From positions 37,094,760-37,158,759 of the forward strand of contig OX365947.1 of NCBI GenBank assembly GCA_947247005.1: a DNA stretch of 64,000 nt, given 5' to 3'. Source of the DNA: Spisula solida. Lineage: Eukaryota > Mollusca > Bivalvia > Venerida > Mactridae. The notes under the pieces were generated by a model. That model worked only from the letters and a program-made list of their open reading frames with translations. It made no database searches and was not told the origin of the DNA. Both the position numbers and the translations under genes were made by a program. Positions 11,826 through 23,539 of this stretch are shown piece by piece; position 1 is the stretch's first letter; each line of letters starts with the position of its first letter.

Positions 11826-12469
11826 GATGTAATCTGCAAAGAGAGATGTATGTATTAGATTCGTGGACATATAGAGATTCTGGAGGTACTGTTCGCACGA
11901 AAGATAGGTGCCTCTTAAGTCAAATTGGCTAGCCATTTCAATAGGATTGACACTATTATAAACAAAGCTTTAACCTTTACCTTTTATATCAAAATGGTTG
12001 CTAAAACGTCACAAATGTATTTTACATCCTCAGACACTCACGGGCATTTAGTAATAGACTGCTAGCTAATGTTTTATGCCAAACAATTGCTTTACAGACA
12101 CTGTTCACAGCTTTAACATACACCATCGACAAACTACTGTTTTAACCATAAAACTCTTCATCAGCCAAACTAAATATGGAGATAGTCAAAGATTTGCAAA
12201 TAGTCGAATTGAAGAAATTTCTCAGTTTCAAATCCGCTTACTTCGTTTGTTTTTTATGAACATCGTGAAGTTAATCTAAACATGATTCCTGTGATGAATC
12301 GTTCATTCACAAGCAATAGTATTGACAATTTTTGTATGGATGTATTCTATATCACAGAATAACATACCGGTACTATGCGGCAAAAACCAAGCATTAAAGC
12401 AGGATCTGGAATGAGGTTACATGAACAAGATTTACGACAGCTTTATGTACCTATCAACATTTTGCCTAA

Positions 12470-12720
12470 GGGTTGGAGTGGTGGGCGACCCAGGGAAAAT
12501 AGCCATTGTTTCTTTTTTTGGGGTCTAATTTCCCCACCCTAAAGCCAAACATTTTGTCTAAATCCCCACAATGGGAGGCGCTTGGTGTATCAAATGGCCC
12601 GCAATCTTTAAATGGTGGTCTGCTTTTTGAAGGGTCTAAATTCCCCAATACCGGGATCCAAAATCCGGACAAAGACTATTTCCCGGAATAACTTGGCGTG
12701 TCAAACGTCCTCGTCTTCTG
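12470..12720. repeat. Dispersed repeat with 'gggcgacccaggg'
   Basis: G/C-richer block starting near 'ttgcctaagggttggag...gggcgacccaggg', with 'ggtctaatttccccacc', 'ggtctaaattcccc' and 'aaaatccggac'. A related start ('ttgcccgccc...ggcgacccaggg') is at 48573-48650. Overlapping ORFs on both strands (60-68 codons) are not conserved-looking proteins. Confidence 0.5.
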
Positions 12721-13129
12721 CCTGAAGTCCCATGTAATCCCGCCGCTTCTCCCTTGGCAAAATATTGATTGACACCAAAAATGTGCATTTTTCTACATTG
12801 CTTTGATGGAGTTTTAACAAACTGCTTCATTAACTTAATGAAAATATTTACTTACTTTTTGATTTAAGGATCCCTCACGGTAGTTTAAGTAGTCTGGTAC
12901 TGCGTTCGTGTTGTAAATTCGTCTCGACTTCATGTGCATCGTATTGCTTTATTTATAGTCTGTCTAGATGAGGACGTCACGCCTGCTATTTGGATTGAAC
13001 CAATGTCTTTGGATGTTTTGTTTATCGCAGCTGTATAGTATACTGATGACTCTACGAGAGAAGTTGCTAATATGGTATAAGAAGTTGCTAACTAGTCGTT
13101 TTGCTGTGGAAACTAAACTACACAAACTA

Positions 13130-13500
13130 AAGCCGAAACATCTGTGAGGTATTCGGTTCGTTTCGCAATTCGTTTTCATCGAATGGAAACAAATTTCAAG
13201 CAATTTAAGTGATAGTAGTGCTAATTCTATAAGGTATTAATACCCTTTAGAATTTTGGGTGTAAAAATGCTAAATTACTACAAAATGCCGATGTTTCCCA
13301 AGTTATTTTTTATGTCAATGTGGTTGTTTATGGCATATACAGGAAGCTATACCAAAATTACATGAATATTTGACAATTTTATTATTTTTGCAATACACCA
13401 AAACGTGAGGCAGTCCCTTTAAATTGCCTGAAATTTGTTCGCATTTGATGAAAACGAATCGAAAAACGAAACCAAATACCTCACTGATGTTTACGCTGTA
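13130..13500. mobile_element. ~370-bp foldback/MITE element
   Basis: The left arm (13136-13208, 'catctgtgaggtattcggtt...cgttttcatcgaatg...acaaatttcaagcaattta') matches the reverse complement of the right arm (13419-13497, 'aattgcctgaaatttgtt...gatgaaaacgaatcg...accaaatacctcactgatg'). The ~210-bp centre is non-coding. Confidence 0.8.
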
Positions 13501-14535
13501 GTATGTTGATGTAACAGTTCAATCATGTGTGAATTACATAATTCACAAAGCATGTTGGAGGGAAACTTAGAGATTTTTTTTTCCAGAAAAAAAAACTCAG
13601 TGGGCGATATCGAGAGTGGTTAAAATTGCTTATCTGCACCAAATCTTTTATAAAGCAACTGTCAGTGACTTTCTATTACACCAATACTTGGTTAGGTTGG
13701 AAAATCACGATATACAAACAATTTAGCCCAATCTGTGAGGCAGCACCTTTAAAAACATTTTGACACCAAACTCAAACGCAATTTCCATAGGGACTGAAAA
13801 TGCCTTTCCTCAAATTTAGGGTTCAGTACGCTACATGTATGCAAAATGATATAGCTGAGTCAGCGTCCCCAATATATTTATCAGTCTGAAATCTGACACC
13901 TTCTGTTTTCAAACAGCAGTTCTGTGCTCATAGTGATACGGTTACGGATCATTAGACTTAGTGCTTTGATGTGTTGACGTAAAAAGTCAACCTGTTATCT
14001 ACTTACCATCTCTTTGCCCTGTAGAGGATACATTTTATGATCAAATTAAGTGATGTCAAACATATAATGACATCTATTTTGTATATAATTATGAACTAAT
14101 GTAGTACGCATGGTTTATCATAAATATACGAGAGTACAAGTTGTTTGTATTCATGTTCACCAAGGGTATATCAATAATGAATAAATTATTTTAAAAAAAT
14201 GAGGAAACATAAATTATATTATACAAGTCATGAAGGAACTGCACATCCATACGAAACTTTAGGTTGGCTAATTTAACTTCAGGCGCGTCGTTCATTGGCG
14301 CGGCGGTGTCGGTGATGACCTCGTTTACAATTGCCGTGCGACGGGTCTAGGATGCAAATCTTAGAAATATCGTACGTCTGTCGTACAAATTTTCTGCATC
14401 TTACGTCCATCATCGTATCGTTGTTGAGTTGAGGATATGTTCAAAATTTTCCACCGTTGACGATTACATCTGGCATTCATAGTGCGATGTAGTACATTGT
14501 CGTACGGTGGGTGTACGATTTGTGTATGAATATAA

Positions 14536-15066
14536 CCCACACGGTGGGTGTAATCGAAGAAGGCAGAATAAGAAATATTGACAAAGATATGAGATTATGC
14601 AAATTTTGTAGAATGCAGCAAATAGAAACTGAGTACCATTTCCTGTTAATATGTCCTTTTTATAAAGAAATTAGAGAAAAATTCATCAAGCGTTATTATC
14701 ACACTTGGCCAACTTTAAATAAATTCCGCAATTTAATGAATTCACAAAGCATTACAACCATAAAGAACTTAGCAACATATGTTTATTCAGCTACCAAAAT
14801 GAGGAATACATATTTATCCCAACTAGACTAAATTTATATTTTCATACAAAATTGTTTCTACTTTATTAATGTATTATTGTATCAATGTTGATACTAGTAT
14901 ATGTATAATTGTCTTAAAAGTACCATGTATATTTGTCATTTTCACTTACTTACATGTATATATAACTTATACTTTTCTACCGCCAATTTTGATGTGTATA
15001 TATGTTTACTTGGCGATGGACTGTGTTGTTTATGCCAATAAATAATTTGACTTGACTTGACTTGAC
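14536..15066 (+). mobile_element. 5'-truncated LINE 3' end with 16-bp target-site duplication
   Basis: The insertion is flanked by the direct repeat ttgtgtatgaatataa (14520-14535 and 15067-15082). The first ~300 bp encode the C-terminus of a non-LTR retrotransposon ORF2: RNIDKDMRLCKFC, then an H/C-containing EYHFLLICPFY, ending ...YLSQLD and stop at 14831. That Cys/His cluster follows the reverse transcriptase in CR1/Jockey-like elements. A ~220-bp 3' UTR ends in 'ccaataaataatttgacttg' and then 'acttgacttg', a short-repeat tail instead of poly(A). Intact duplications and an open frame suggest a fairly recent insertion. The clade is not determined. Confidence 0.88.
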
Positions 15067-15082
15067 TTGTGTATGAATATAA

Positions 15083-15990
15083 AGTCAAATTAGGCAAATC
15101 GTTTTAATGGTACATATGACGTACGATGATCATATGCGCGACAATCGATCGAAGTCAGTTACATATGTTCTCGTCGTCATATGACAATATAAAAATTAGT
15201 TATCTATCTATATAGTTATGTACACGTCAGTCTAATTATAATGACGTAAACTCGCAACGTGTGACGATAAACTTATCTACGACAACGTAAACTGGTTGAC
15301 AATTCACGAAATACATAATACATGAGTAGGCCTATCCTACATTGTTAAGTTGAACTAATACGGTTTCATTTTCTTTATAAATTTGTTTGTATATTATCAT
15401 GTAATTAATATGTACATACGGCCTTCGAATTCTAAGCCAGCGATTCGAAGCCATTACATGAGCCGTGGCAGCGCCTACCAACCCAGACAGAAGACACACA
15501 AATAACGTATCATACCGTATCACCTTAACTATAATGTAATACCACATGTAGTACATAAGTACATACAATGTATTATAAAAATAAGTATTATTAAAAAAAA
15601 AAAAAAAAAAAATAAGTATTAAAATATCATGTGAATGTCTGGTACATAGAAGATATTAGAGTGCCCGTGAGTGTATATAAACACACGGAGCACTCTAAAA
15701 TAATATCCTAATTAGTATTTCATGTGTATCCAATAGAAGGTGTCAAGTTGTTTCATATCATCATGATCATCGAATTTTTATTACATTTTTACATTAAATG
15801 TACGCAATCGTCGATGAGATTTATTCAACCATGAATCCGGCAAACTTTTACATTATGACTTATTAGTCACACAACATGATCATATCTATATCTCGACAGT
15901 GTCCTTATTAACGTGTGTAATGTACCCACCTTTTAGATAAAAAATAAGGCCATGTGAGGTATTCCGGTTTATCAGTTGAAAGAAATGTAT
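15083..15990. other. Intergenic with poly-A run and small hairpin
   Basis: Holds a run of 20-odd A at about 15592-15612. A hairpin at 15653-15708 pairs 'gatattagagtgcccgtgag' with 'cggagcactctaaaataatatc'. A minus-strand ORF (15568-15332) shows no recognisable motif. Confidence 0.5.
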
Positions 15991-15999
15991 AATGAACGA

Positions 16000-16740
16000 G
16001 CGTTCGGAATTCCAAACATTGTTTTATAGTTTATTTTCGTCTCTTCAATACAGATACAGATAAAATACAATTACATATATCAAACTAAAACATAGAATTG
16101 TATTGCCACTCTAATCAGAGTTATAAGAGACTAGTACCTATTAAATACTACATAAAAACTAATGACTTAAACATAAAAGGCAAAAATAAGAATAAACTTG
16201 TATCACATGTAAAAAAGCACAATGCTTAGTAGTAAAAAAAGTAAAATAGTAATAATAAAACACCTATAATTACAGTTGAAAACATATATAGCTAAGCATA
16301 CCTAATTTATATTCACATTAAACTATTCTTATATTAGAAATAAATAAAAGATTGCATTTACAGTATGTACGATCACTAACTATACAAAGTATTTGAACGA
16401 ACTTTCAGTATATTAAAACAGGTTTTGGTGGTTCATTTAACAATTTCAACATTAGAAAGAACAAACATACATTTATTAATATCATCCATATCATTAAAAT
16501 TTACATTGATATCCCTAGCTTTATCAAATAAGACATTTCTAAAAGTTTGGTAAGCAGAGCATTCAATTAGTGCATGTAACTCAGTTTCAACAGTCAGTTG
16601 TATTTCGTTGTGAGAACTGGGAATCTGCAATCGCCATGTTCATTGCTTCCGTCATACCTAGGACAAATCCGTAACCTCAAGTCGGGTGACAGCGAAGTTG
16701 TAAGTATCAATAGAAACTTTTAATCGAATTATTTCGCAAA
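16000..16740 (-). pseudogene. LINE ORF2 C-terminal relic and 3' UTR
   Basis: Read on the minus strand, ~16740-16433 encodes a broken version of the post-RT region of a CR1/Jockey-like LINE. 'KVSIDTYNF' and a disrupted middle lead to ETELHALIECSAYQTFRN, FDKARDINVNF and KCMFVLSN before the stop near 16433. The 'E.E.H...EC..Y...R' pattern matches the same domain as at 14536-15066 but in a different, older copy. Stop codons and frame changes lie upstream of 16630. The 3' UTR runs left to about 16010-16030. No target-site duplication was found. Confidence 0.72.
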
Positions 16741-16984
16741 TGTTAGATGCAAAATTCCAGTAAATGCGATGTTCCTTAGTTCAATGTCAAGAGAAACCTA
16801 ACGCACACACAAGGGTATTGGCGACTACGGAACGATAAATTTAGAAAATATACGACTCAATGTTTTATCTTAGATGAAGTTATGTATATACGGGGTCTAT
16901 AATTTCAGAAAGGGTCACGATGATAGGCATGAGTTGTGGTTTATTCAGCTAAGTGTGTTCGCAGTCGCTTTCATGACATGGTCT

Positions 16985-17130
16985 TGTGTTTGATATTACG
17001 ATCGGCCTGGGCTCTTGTCGTCTAATCTGGCGACCCGGGTTCAAATCCGGGTGGAGGCACACATATGCCTGCCCTATTTCAGCAGAAAGCTGACTGGCAA
17101 ATAAAGGCTATGCCTGGCATTTTTCTTTCA
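16985..17130 (+). mobile_element. SINE-like tRNA-derived sequence
   Basis: 'ggcgacccgggttcaaatcc' followed by 'gggtggaggcac' (17029-17060) forms a good T-arm with a box B-like GGTTCAAATCC. Upstream 'ggcctgggctcttgtcgtct' is only a weak box A region and no full cloverleaf is seen. The 3' part has 'agcagaaagctgactggcaa' sequence. Confidence 0.5.
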
Positions 17131-17734
17131 AACGGAACCCAAAGTTATTGAAAGGGAAAACAAGTGAACGCGCAGCTATATGGCAAAATGTTTAAAGGTA
17201 CGTGTGAACGTTCCTCGGGAAAAAATAAATGTTGGACGTTTTTCTTGAAACTTGGTACAAACAAACGTTTATGACTATTCTTGCTGTAGCCTGACAAAAG
17301 TTCCCTTGTAGTACCTTATGAACTAGTTAAGAAAGTATATTATACCCAAACAGTCAATGTCGATTGTCGGTGTCTTCTGATGACGCATCAACAGAACTTG
17401 AAATCTGGGAGATCTTTATTGAAACATCGATGAGTAAAGGGACTTGTAAACATAATAACTTGGAGCTGGTAGCCTTAAAGAGGCACATGCTAACGCCCCT
17501 CTATGCAATTTTTGATTTTCTTTTAAATTATTACATGTGCATTTTTACAATGGTTGATTATTTTACTTGATGCATTACTTTACTAGATTGAATAGACACA
17601 CTTGGATTTCAATTTGAAAGTCATTGAAATACGGGATGTTCAATTCACCAAACATAAGTTGAACAACTCTCGTGTAATGTTTCATGTTTTACCACTTTTG
17701 TAATCGGTCGCTGTTAATGTAGCCATTTAACGTT

Positions 17735-18000
17735 AATATAATCCGGAGAGTTTGACATGACTCTCGACCTTCTATTAGCATAATTTACTGTGACAGTTTA
17801 TATATTGTCTATTGGTTGTATGTTTTCAAAAGCAGTGAGTATCACGACGAATCTCGAGGTGATATACCAACACAGATTTAAAAGGACCGAGATTGCACAA
17901 TATACTTGCGGAAATTTATATAGTCGACGCAAGACCGTGTAATATGTGTATGCATGAAAGTCAGGATAATATCAAATTCTCTGAGCTATACTCAGGTGAG
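17735..18000. repeat. Dispersed ~270-bp repeat, copy 1
   Basis: Aligns in order with 27190-27465: 'gagagtttgaca...ctctcgacctt', 'atattgtctat', 'gagtatcacga', 'gattgcac', 'gcggaaat', 'atgcat(g/a)aa(a/g)gtcag', 'tctgtgctata' or 'tctgagctata'. Estimated identity is near 75%. It has no coding motif. Confidence 0.75.
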
Positions 18001-18207
18001 ACCGCATAATGAACATTGTGTATGTACAAAACGCACTGTTCTAATGACGTCAAAGGACAAGATTATTTTGAGTCTTAATTTGGCCCTGAGTTTTGTTAAG
18101 AAATGAAAATGCATGTTCCATTAAATCTGTCCTATATTTATAATAACCTAACACTGTCTTTCAAAACATTAAGCATGCATATTACAATGCCCCTCGTTAT
18201 AATTATA

Positions 18208-18344
18208 TCGACTAATCTACTGAAAATATGAATACCATCGTGGTTTTTTGGGAAGGTTTTACGTCATGAAAAGCCATGCAAATGGTTAAAAAAATACAAA
18301 CAAATGTTTTTGCTTAAACATGTCATATTTTCAGTAGGTGTCGA
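18208..18344. mobile_element. ~137-bp MITE abutting a Tc1 element
   Basis: Inverted ends 'tcgactaatctactgaaaat' and 'attttcagtaggtgtcga' are reverse complements with two mismatches. The right end touches the TA at 18347-18348 where the Tc1 element begins. A further inverted pair, 'aacctaacactgtctttcaa' (18145-18164) and 'ttgaaagacagcgttaggtt' (19819-19838), encloses both, so a larger element may have been interrupted. Confidence 0.6.
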
Positions 18345-18348
18345 CATA

Positions 18349-19800
18349 CACTCCTCAAAAAAATTTAAGGACCACAAAATGCAAGGGTTAATATTCAATT
18401 ACTAAAGTTACTAACAACTAAACAATCATTAATATCAAATGTTCAATATGTCTAGTTGACAAATGTAAACGTGGGCAATGGCACATGACAGTAGTAAACA
18501 CGTGCTAGGTCAAGAGGTGATGTCACTACCAAAATGTCAACGTTCGTATAGTGATGGGTGGGGTATGATATTTTTCTAGCAGTGTCGAAACACATAAAAT
18601 TCAATGCCATAACTAACGCCAATACCACAGGTGACCCGTTCGAGCTTCCATAACAACCCTACACTTGAGTTTTAAGCTGCTAACCAACCTTCTGATTGCA
18701 AGACAATAATTTTTGTCCACTCCTCCATGAGTGCACGTGTCAGTTCCCACTGGGTCTGTGGTTTGACAAGTCGTGCACTTAACAATCACCGGAGGTATGT
18801 CCCATGCATGCTCTATCGGATTCATGTCAGAAGACCGAGCAGGCCAGTCCATACGCACTATACGCTCGCGTTCGAAGTACTCTGTGATCACACGGGCCGT
18901 GTCTGACCGGTAGTTAAAGTTAGTTAGCACAAAGTTCTGACCTATAGCATCAGCGTAAGACGTACACATAAATTTACACATCATCGTGATAGGGAACATC
19001 TATCGATCCCTAACCGCTTGGATGACGCGCGGAACTGTAAATTCACCATAGACCCTACCGCAAATTAGCACTTACGAACCATCAAACCTGTAACGTTCCT
19101 GGATACAAAAGTACAGGAATATTTCGTTTTCTGCCGCCACACACTTCTCTTGCCATCGATACAGTCTACACAGAACATTGATTCGTCTAAGAACAGAACA
19201 GACAGGAGTCTGGGTAACGGGATGTTTCGGGAAGTCGACGTTTTAGCGGATTCGAACCGCCCACGTTTAGCAATGTTGACAATATAAGTCATTACAGTCT
19301 GTCATTTTACTCGAACAGGCTCTTTCTATGCGCCCAACAACAGACCAAGAGCCCAGGTACCTATACCCGACATGACCGACCACGGTATGAATGACGTTAC
19401 ACTGACGTCAAACGTGACGTTGAATCTGTCCAGCCAATAGCATTTCATTAATTTGTTCCATGTCACAAACTGGTAAATGTCTCCTCATGTGCGTTTATGT
19501 CGTATACTCACTATAAAAGTTCAAAATTACCCAAACTTAACACGAAAATGAATTGAACGAGTAACGTTACAAAACTGACTGTTACAATCAATAGACAGGA
19601 ACACAGCGTTTTGCAGCGAGACCCGTTCAAAAGCAAAATTCACAGTTTATCCGTGTAATTACGCAATAAATAGTGTGTTTTACATTTTTCCAATTCTTTA
19701 AGTATACTAAATTCTAAATAAATTTAGATAAAATGTCAATATCTGAATAATTAAAAAATATAGGTTTGAAGTAGTGGCCCTTAATTTTTTTTGCGGAGTG
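18349..19800 (-). mobile_element. Degenerate Tc1/mariner transposon with TIRs and TA duplication
   Basis: The ends CACTCCTCAAAAAAATTTAA and TTAATTTTTTTTGCGGAGTG are inverted repeats, extending to 'ggaccac'/'gtggccc'. TA flanks each side (18347-18348 and 19801-19802). The minus strand encodes a broken Tc1 transposase. VLFLDESMFCVD with GKRSVWR (19292-19065) is the DDE-region middle. ITEYFERERIVRMDWPARSS, then DMNPIEHAWD (18999-18613), holds the late catalytic-region motif, and the C-terminus has SLKLKCRVVMEARTGH. Frameshifts, stops and an altered 'MQDNA..H' region show it is inactive. Length (1452 bp) is close to a full Tc1-like element. Confidence 0.92.
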
Positions 19801-19844
19801 TATTACGAACTAACTGTTTTGAAAGACAGCGTTAGGTTATATTT

Positions 19845-20620
19845 ACCTGCGAGCCTTTTTACCTGCGAGCCTTGAGCGAGCAGGTATATTAGATAGCATA
19901 AAGTAAAAAGTCCATGGAGGTGCACGTGGCCTGTTCTCGATGGTTTACGATTTCCAAAAAACCCCCCAAAATAAGATGCATTTTGTAAGAATGTCGTGAA
20001 CCAGACTAATTCCATTATTCCATGCGGATAACATCGGTCTTTGTCGCATTGCAATAGTTTATTTACCGAAGAAACGGTCCGAAATTTCAGTGAGCGCTAA
20101 GCAATATTGAGACCATGGATCTAAACAGCAGGTGACTGCAGCTGCATTGGTTTATGATCTTTGATATTGTTGAACACTGAAAACATGTCTTATGATAATA
20201 CCTTTTAATGAACTGATACGAGGTTTTATTTATAAGCATATAAATATTATATGGAACAAGGAGTCATAATATGCAATTAAGTGTTTTGAAAATTGGTTTG
20301 TTATACATGAAATTATTTAACAATTTGTTGATAAATTTCGTATGTCAAATTATCGTGCATATAGTTTTCCTAATTTGAAAGCTACCGGCCTATCGCGCTT
20401 ATTTTTTCTCTCACAATTTTGAGAGTTTCATGCCTAATTTTATACACATCAGCTGTTGAATTATGCAGATAGAAGGTCGAGGATCCTGTCAATTCTCTAG
20501 CAAATGAAGTCGGTACATCATTTGCTCGCAGGAACTATTTGACTTGTAAATATGGGACAGCTTTATAGGAACATGTATTGCATAGTGTTTATATTTTACA
20601 CGTCCTTCTTAGTTCTTCAT
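19845..20620. other. Intergenic, nothing identified
   Basis: A short direct repeat 'tttacctgcgagcctt' occurs twice at 19842-19873. Otherwise AT-rich with no exon-like ORF. Confidence 0.45.
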
Positions 20621-20629
20621 GTACTAGTA

Positions 20630-20885
20630 TGTACAATAGGGTGGCACGCTCTTGACTACTGATCGAGAGGTCCCTGGTTCGAATCTCGGCCGGGGCATTT
20701 GGTCAATTTTGAAACGCTTTTCAGTGTTTCCCACCCAACTAGAGATGAACTGGTTGGAAACCCAGAGGTAGTCTCGCGTGTATCGATGCTTTATATACGG
20801 GCACGTTAAATAACCAAAGAGTCTATTCGGAACGAGATAGGGTATAACGTTCCCGGATTCCATGTATCACACCTCTTTCTCTTCT
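20630..20885 (+). mobile_element. tRNA-derived SINE
   Basis: The head (20638-20698) has 'gggtggcacgctcttgac' and a clear box B, 'cctggttcgaatctcggcc'. The body contains 'gtttcccacccaactagag', 'gggcacgttaaataaccaaa' and 'gtctattcggaacgagatag' followed by 'ggtataacgttcccgga'. The 'gcacgttaaataaccaa' segment is characteristic of widespread molluscan/metazoan SINE bodies as I recall them. No target-site duplication was determined. The minus-strand ORF here is part of the SINE. Confidence 0.75.
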
Positions 20886-20889
20886 ACTT

Positions 20890-21550
20890 GCTGTCCCTTT
20901 AGTAAAAACACAGGACCCTATTGAAAATAAGCGCTTGCACTTTTATGGGTTATTTTTTGACCGAAAGGTCTAAATGATTACACACAGTAAAAATGACGAC
21001 TTTCGACAAGTCACGAACTATACTAAAGTACAAAATCTACATCAACAGAAAACATCCAATCTCCCGGATATGTCACATGAGCATACACGGGTCGATAGTG
21101 TTGTGATATATAGGTTACGAAATCATGGGGTATTTCGGTTTATATTGAGTTTTAATGTAACCAACAGCAGCAAAGCGTAGCCGACACCCAACCAATGGTA
21201 AAACAAGTAGCATTTCATTGGTTATCTTGTAATCATGACTAATTCTTTGCGTATCCATTTATAAGTTTAATTTACAAACTTGACGTAAAACTTATATCTT
21301 CCAATCAATCGTGTTTTTTCCTTTAGGCAAAATGAAACATTAAGAAAAAGGGAAAAATGATGAGGAGTGTCCATACAGTTGTAATAAGTGATCACTAGCT
21401 CTATAAAATAAAAAGCAATGATTCGAAACCAGGTTTGAATGAATGCGTGTATCATAAATGTCTTATTATTGTACTGTAGTATATGGGAAGTTAACTGAAT
21501 TGCTTATCAGATCTGTGAAACATTTTCGCTGTTTCCCATAGCATCTCGAC
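20890..21550. other. Intergenic, nothing identified
   Basis: Only short ORFs without splice context or motifs. Confidence 0.45.
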
Positions 21551-21557
21551 GACTTTC

Positions 21558-22150
21558 ATATCCTTTCCGCTACAACGATTTTTTGGGAGGCTAGGAGAAA
21601 TACATATGGTCCCTATACTCCGTCCCTGAGACACTATTGACTTGCAACACTGATAAAAAATCGATACGTCCGGATGCTACACACCTGAAAGTAGAAAAAA
21701 TTGTCAACATTTCGACTAAAGGTCACCGGAAATGACGATGTGACGGTGACTCTTGCGCGAAAAACTTTTTTTAGCTAGGTAGGCCTACTTTTGGGCCCCT
21801 TTAGGGCATTGGTCCTGACCCCTTTGTCTAGCCTTATATTCCTTCTATAGAAAAAAAACTTTTTGGCGCTAAATGTTAAATGCAATTCCACAGGGAATCG
21901 TACCGCAATGGCGGTAGGACCAGTTATTTCAGTTTTGGAAAACCTACGTTCAAAGCCCTCTTTAAAGGGGACCAGCGGGCCCAAAAACCTGTGTACGACC
22001 CTGGGCCCGTAATATCCTTTAGTCTGGGATGCCTGGGTACCCATGACAGCAAAATTCCCGAATTTGGGCATTTAGGTCGAAAACTACGGAAGGCCGAAAT
22101 TACCATCCCGGCCAGTCTGCATTAGTACGCTATGGTAGCGGAAAGGATAT
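21558..22150. mobile_element. ~590-bp element between 16-bp perfect inverted repeats
   Basis: 'atatcctttccgctac' (21558-21573) is the exact reverse complement of 'gtagcggaaaggatat' (22135-22150). The interior is G/C-richer than its surroundings and has runs such as 'tttgggcccctttagggc' and 'ctgggcccgtaatatcc'. Overlapping ORFs on both strands (up to 98 codons) show no known domain. It is probably a non-autonomous element. Confidence 0.55.
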
Positions 22151-22159
22151 AAGAGTTTC

Positions 22160-23530
22160 CGAACCACCAATTAAATTTGTTCTTTCACTCAATGTAAAGT
22201 GACAAATTGCCGACCCATAAATGCCAATATTTTGTCCATGGGGACCTTTCAAGATCCATCAATCGTTAGAAATAGCTAATAGTCTCAAGAAAATGAAAAC
22301 AAATCAGGGGGTTGCGTATCATACTTAGTATACGAAACATTTGGTTCGTCAAACGCGGTGAACATATTTTCTCACACGCGCAGACTGATCCAAAGTCCGT
22401 TAGCCCAAACCCTACTTTCATTTAAGTCATATTTGAGCTAGAATGTTAAAATTTTCGAAATAAAACAGTTTCACTACATCACATACAAACATACAAAGCA
22501 TTTAAACCCAAATTCATGATTCTAATGCAGATTTGTCAAGACATAATTATCACCATTTCCAGCAAAATCAACGTTTTTACAGGACCATTTGATTTTGACC
22601 CACGTAGGTATTTGGTTAGTTACCTAAGAACGGAAAGACTAATTGATTCGATAGTCAACATCACTACTGTCTTCTTCAGCAATTGCCTCCTCCATACAGA
22701 AGCCAGTAAGTTCACTTATATGTACATACATGTATTCAAATTGATTCAATATGTTATTCCCGTTTTTTATCATTTGTTTGGTGCATGAAAATTACAACAA
22801 AATCACATTATTGAGCATTGGCACTAAATGCAGATCTCTTTTTTTGTTTTTCTTTCTTTGAAATATGCTTTAAAATGGACCACAGCCTTATTAAGTAATT
22901 AAGTTAACTGATGAATTAACATTTTTCTGCGAAAAGCGAATTGGAGGTCTACACCATATCTTATTATTACGTACATTTTCTCTTTTTTGAGTTAGTATAT
23001 TATTGTATGCGCGATTATTTTATACCTGGCGTGAACAAACTTTACGACATTGTATAAAAAATGGACTAATTTACTTGTTTGTGACCTTTGTCTGATGTGC
23101 ATTACCTCAAGCGTATGGTGTTTTCAGATGTGCGAATTCATGGTTTCTCAAGTTTTCGTCAACTTTGTCATCGACCCTCACGGATGTGTCACTGCTTAAC
23201 TCATTCATCCGTGAACACAAGATTCTGCTTATATATCCGCACTTGCGTATTGTAATCGTCATCTTATGTACGTATAGTGAAGGTATGTATTTTATTTGTA
23301 TCACCGGGAAAATTGAGAATTTTAGAAGTTTGAAATTTATGAATTTTGTATCTTTGATTTATATTAATTTTTAAATAGTTTTTGTTGTCTAAGGGAATTA
23401 TAATAATTCGGTATCTTTCATGGTGCTACTGAAATATTGTACTCACAAACACAATGCGCGATCTTCCTTTTTTATGTTTTAGTTTGTTTAAACGCTTCCA
23501 TTGCTTATTTTAGATTGTGATACGAGCTAA
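22160..23530. other. Upstream region of the secreted-protein gene
   Basis: No confident exon. A candidate 5' UTR intron acceptor (ttgcttattttag) ends at 23513, 26 bp before the ATG at 23540. A plus-strand segment ending 'gtgaag|gtatgt' near 23282 could be a 5' exon, but this is speculative. Confidence 0.4.
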
Positions 23531-23539
23531 ACTTCAAAA

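Noticed and set aside
21775..22125. Overlapping ORFs of 60-98 codons on both strands
   Set aside because: They fall inside the inverted-repeat-bounded block at 21558-22150, overlap each other on both strands, and show no domain.
22516..22788. 90-codon plus-strand ORF, and minus-strand frame ending EEAIAEEDSSDVDYRIN, as a gene
   Set aside because: The acidic minus-strand tail looked like a protein C-terminus, but no acceptor was found in a usable position and no further exon could be linked.
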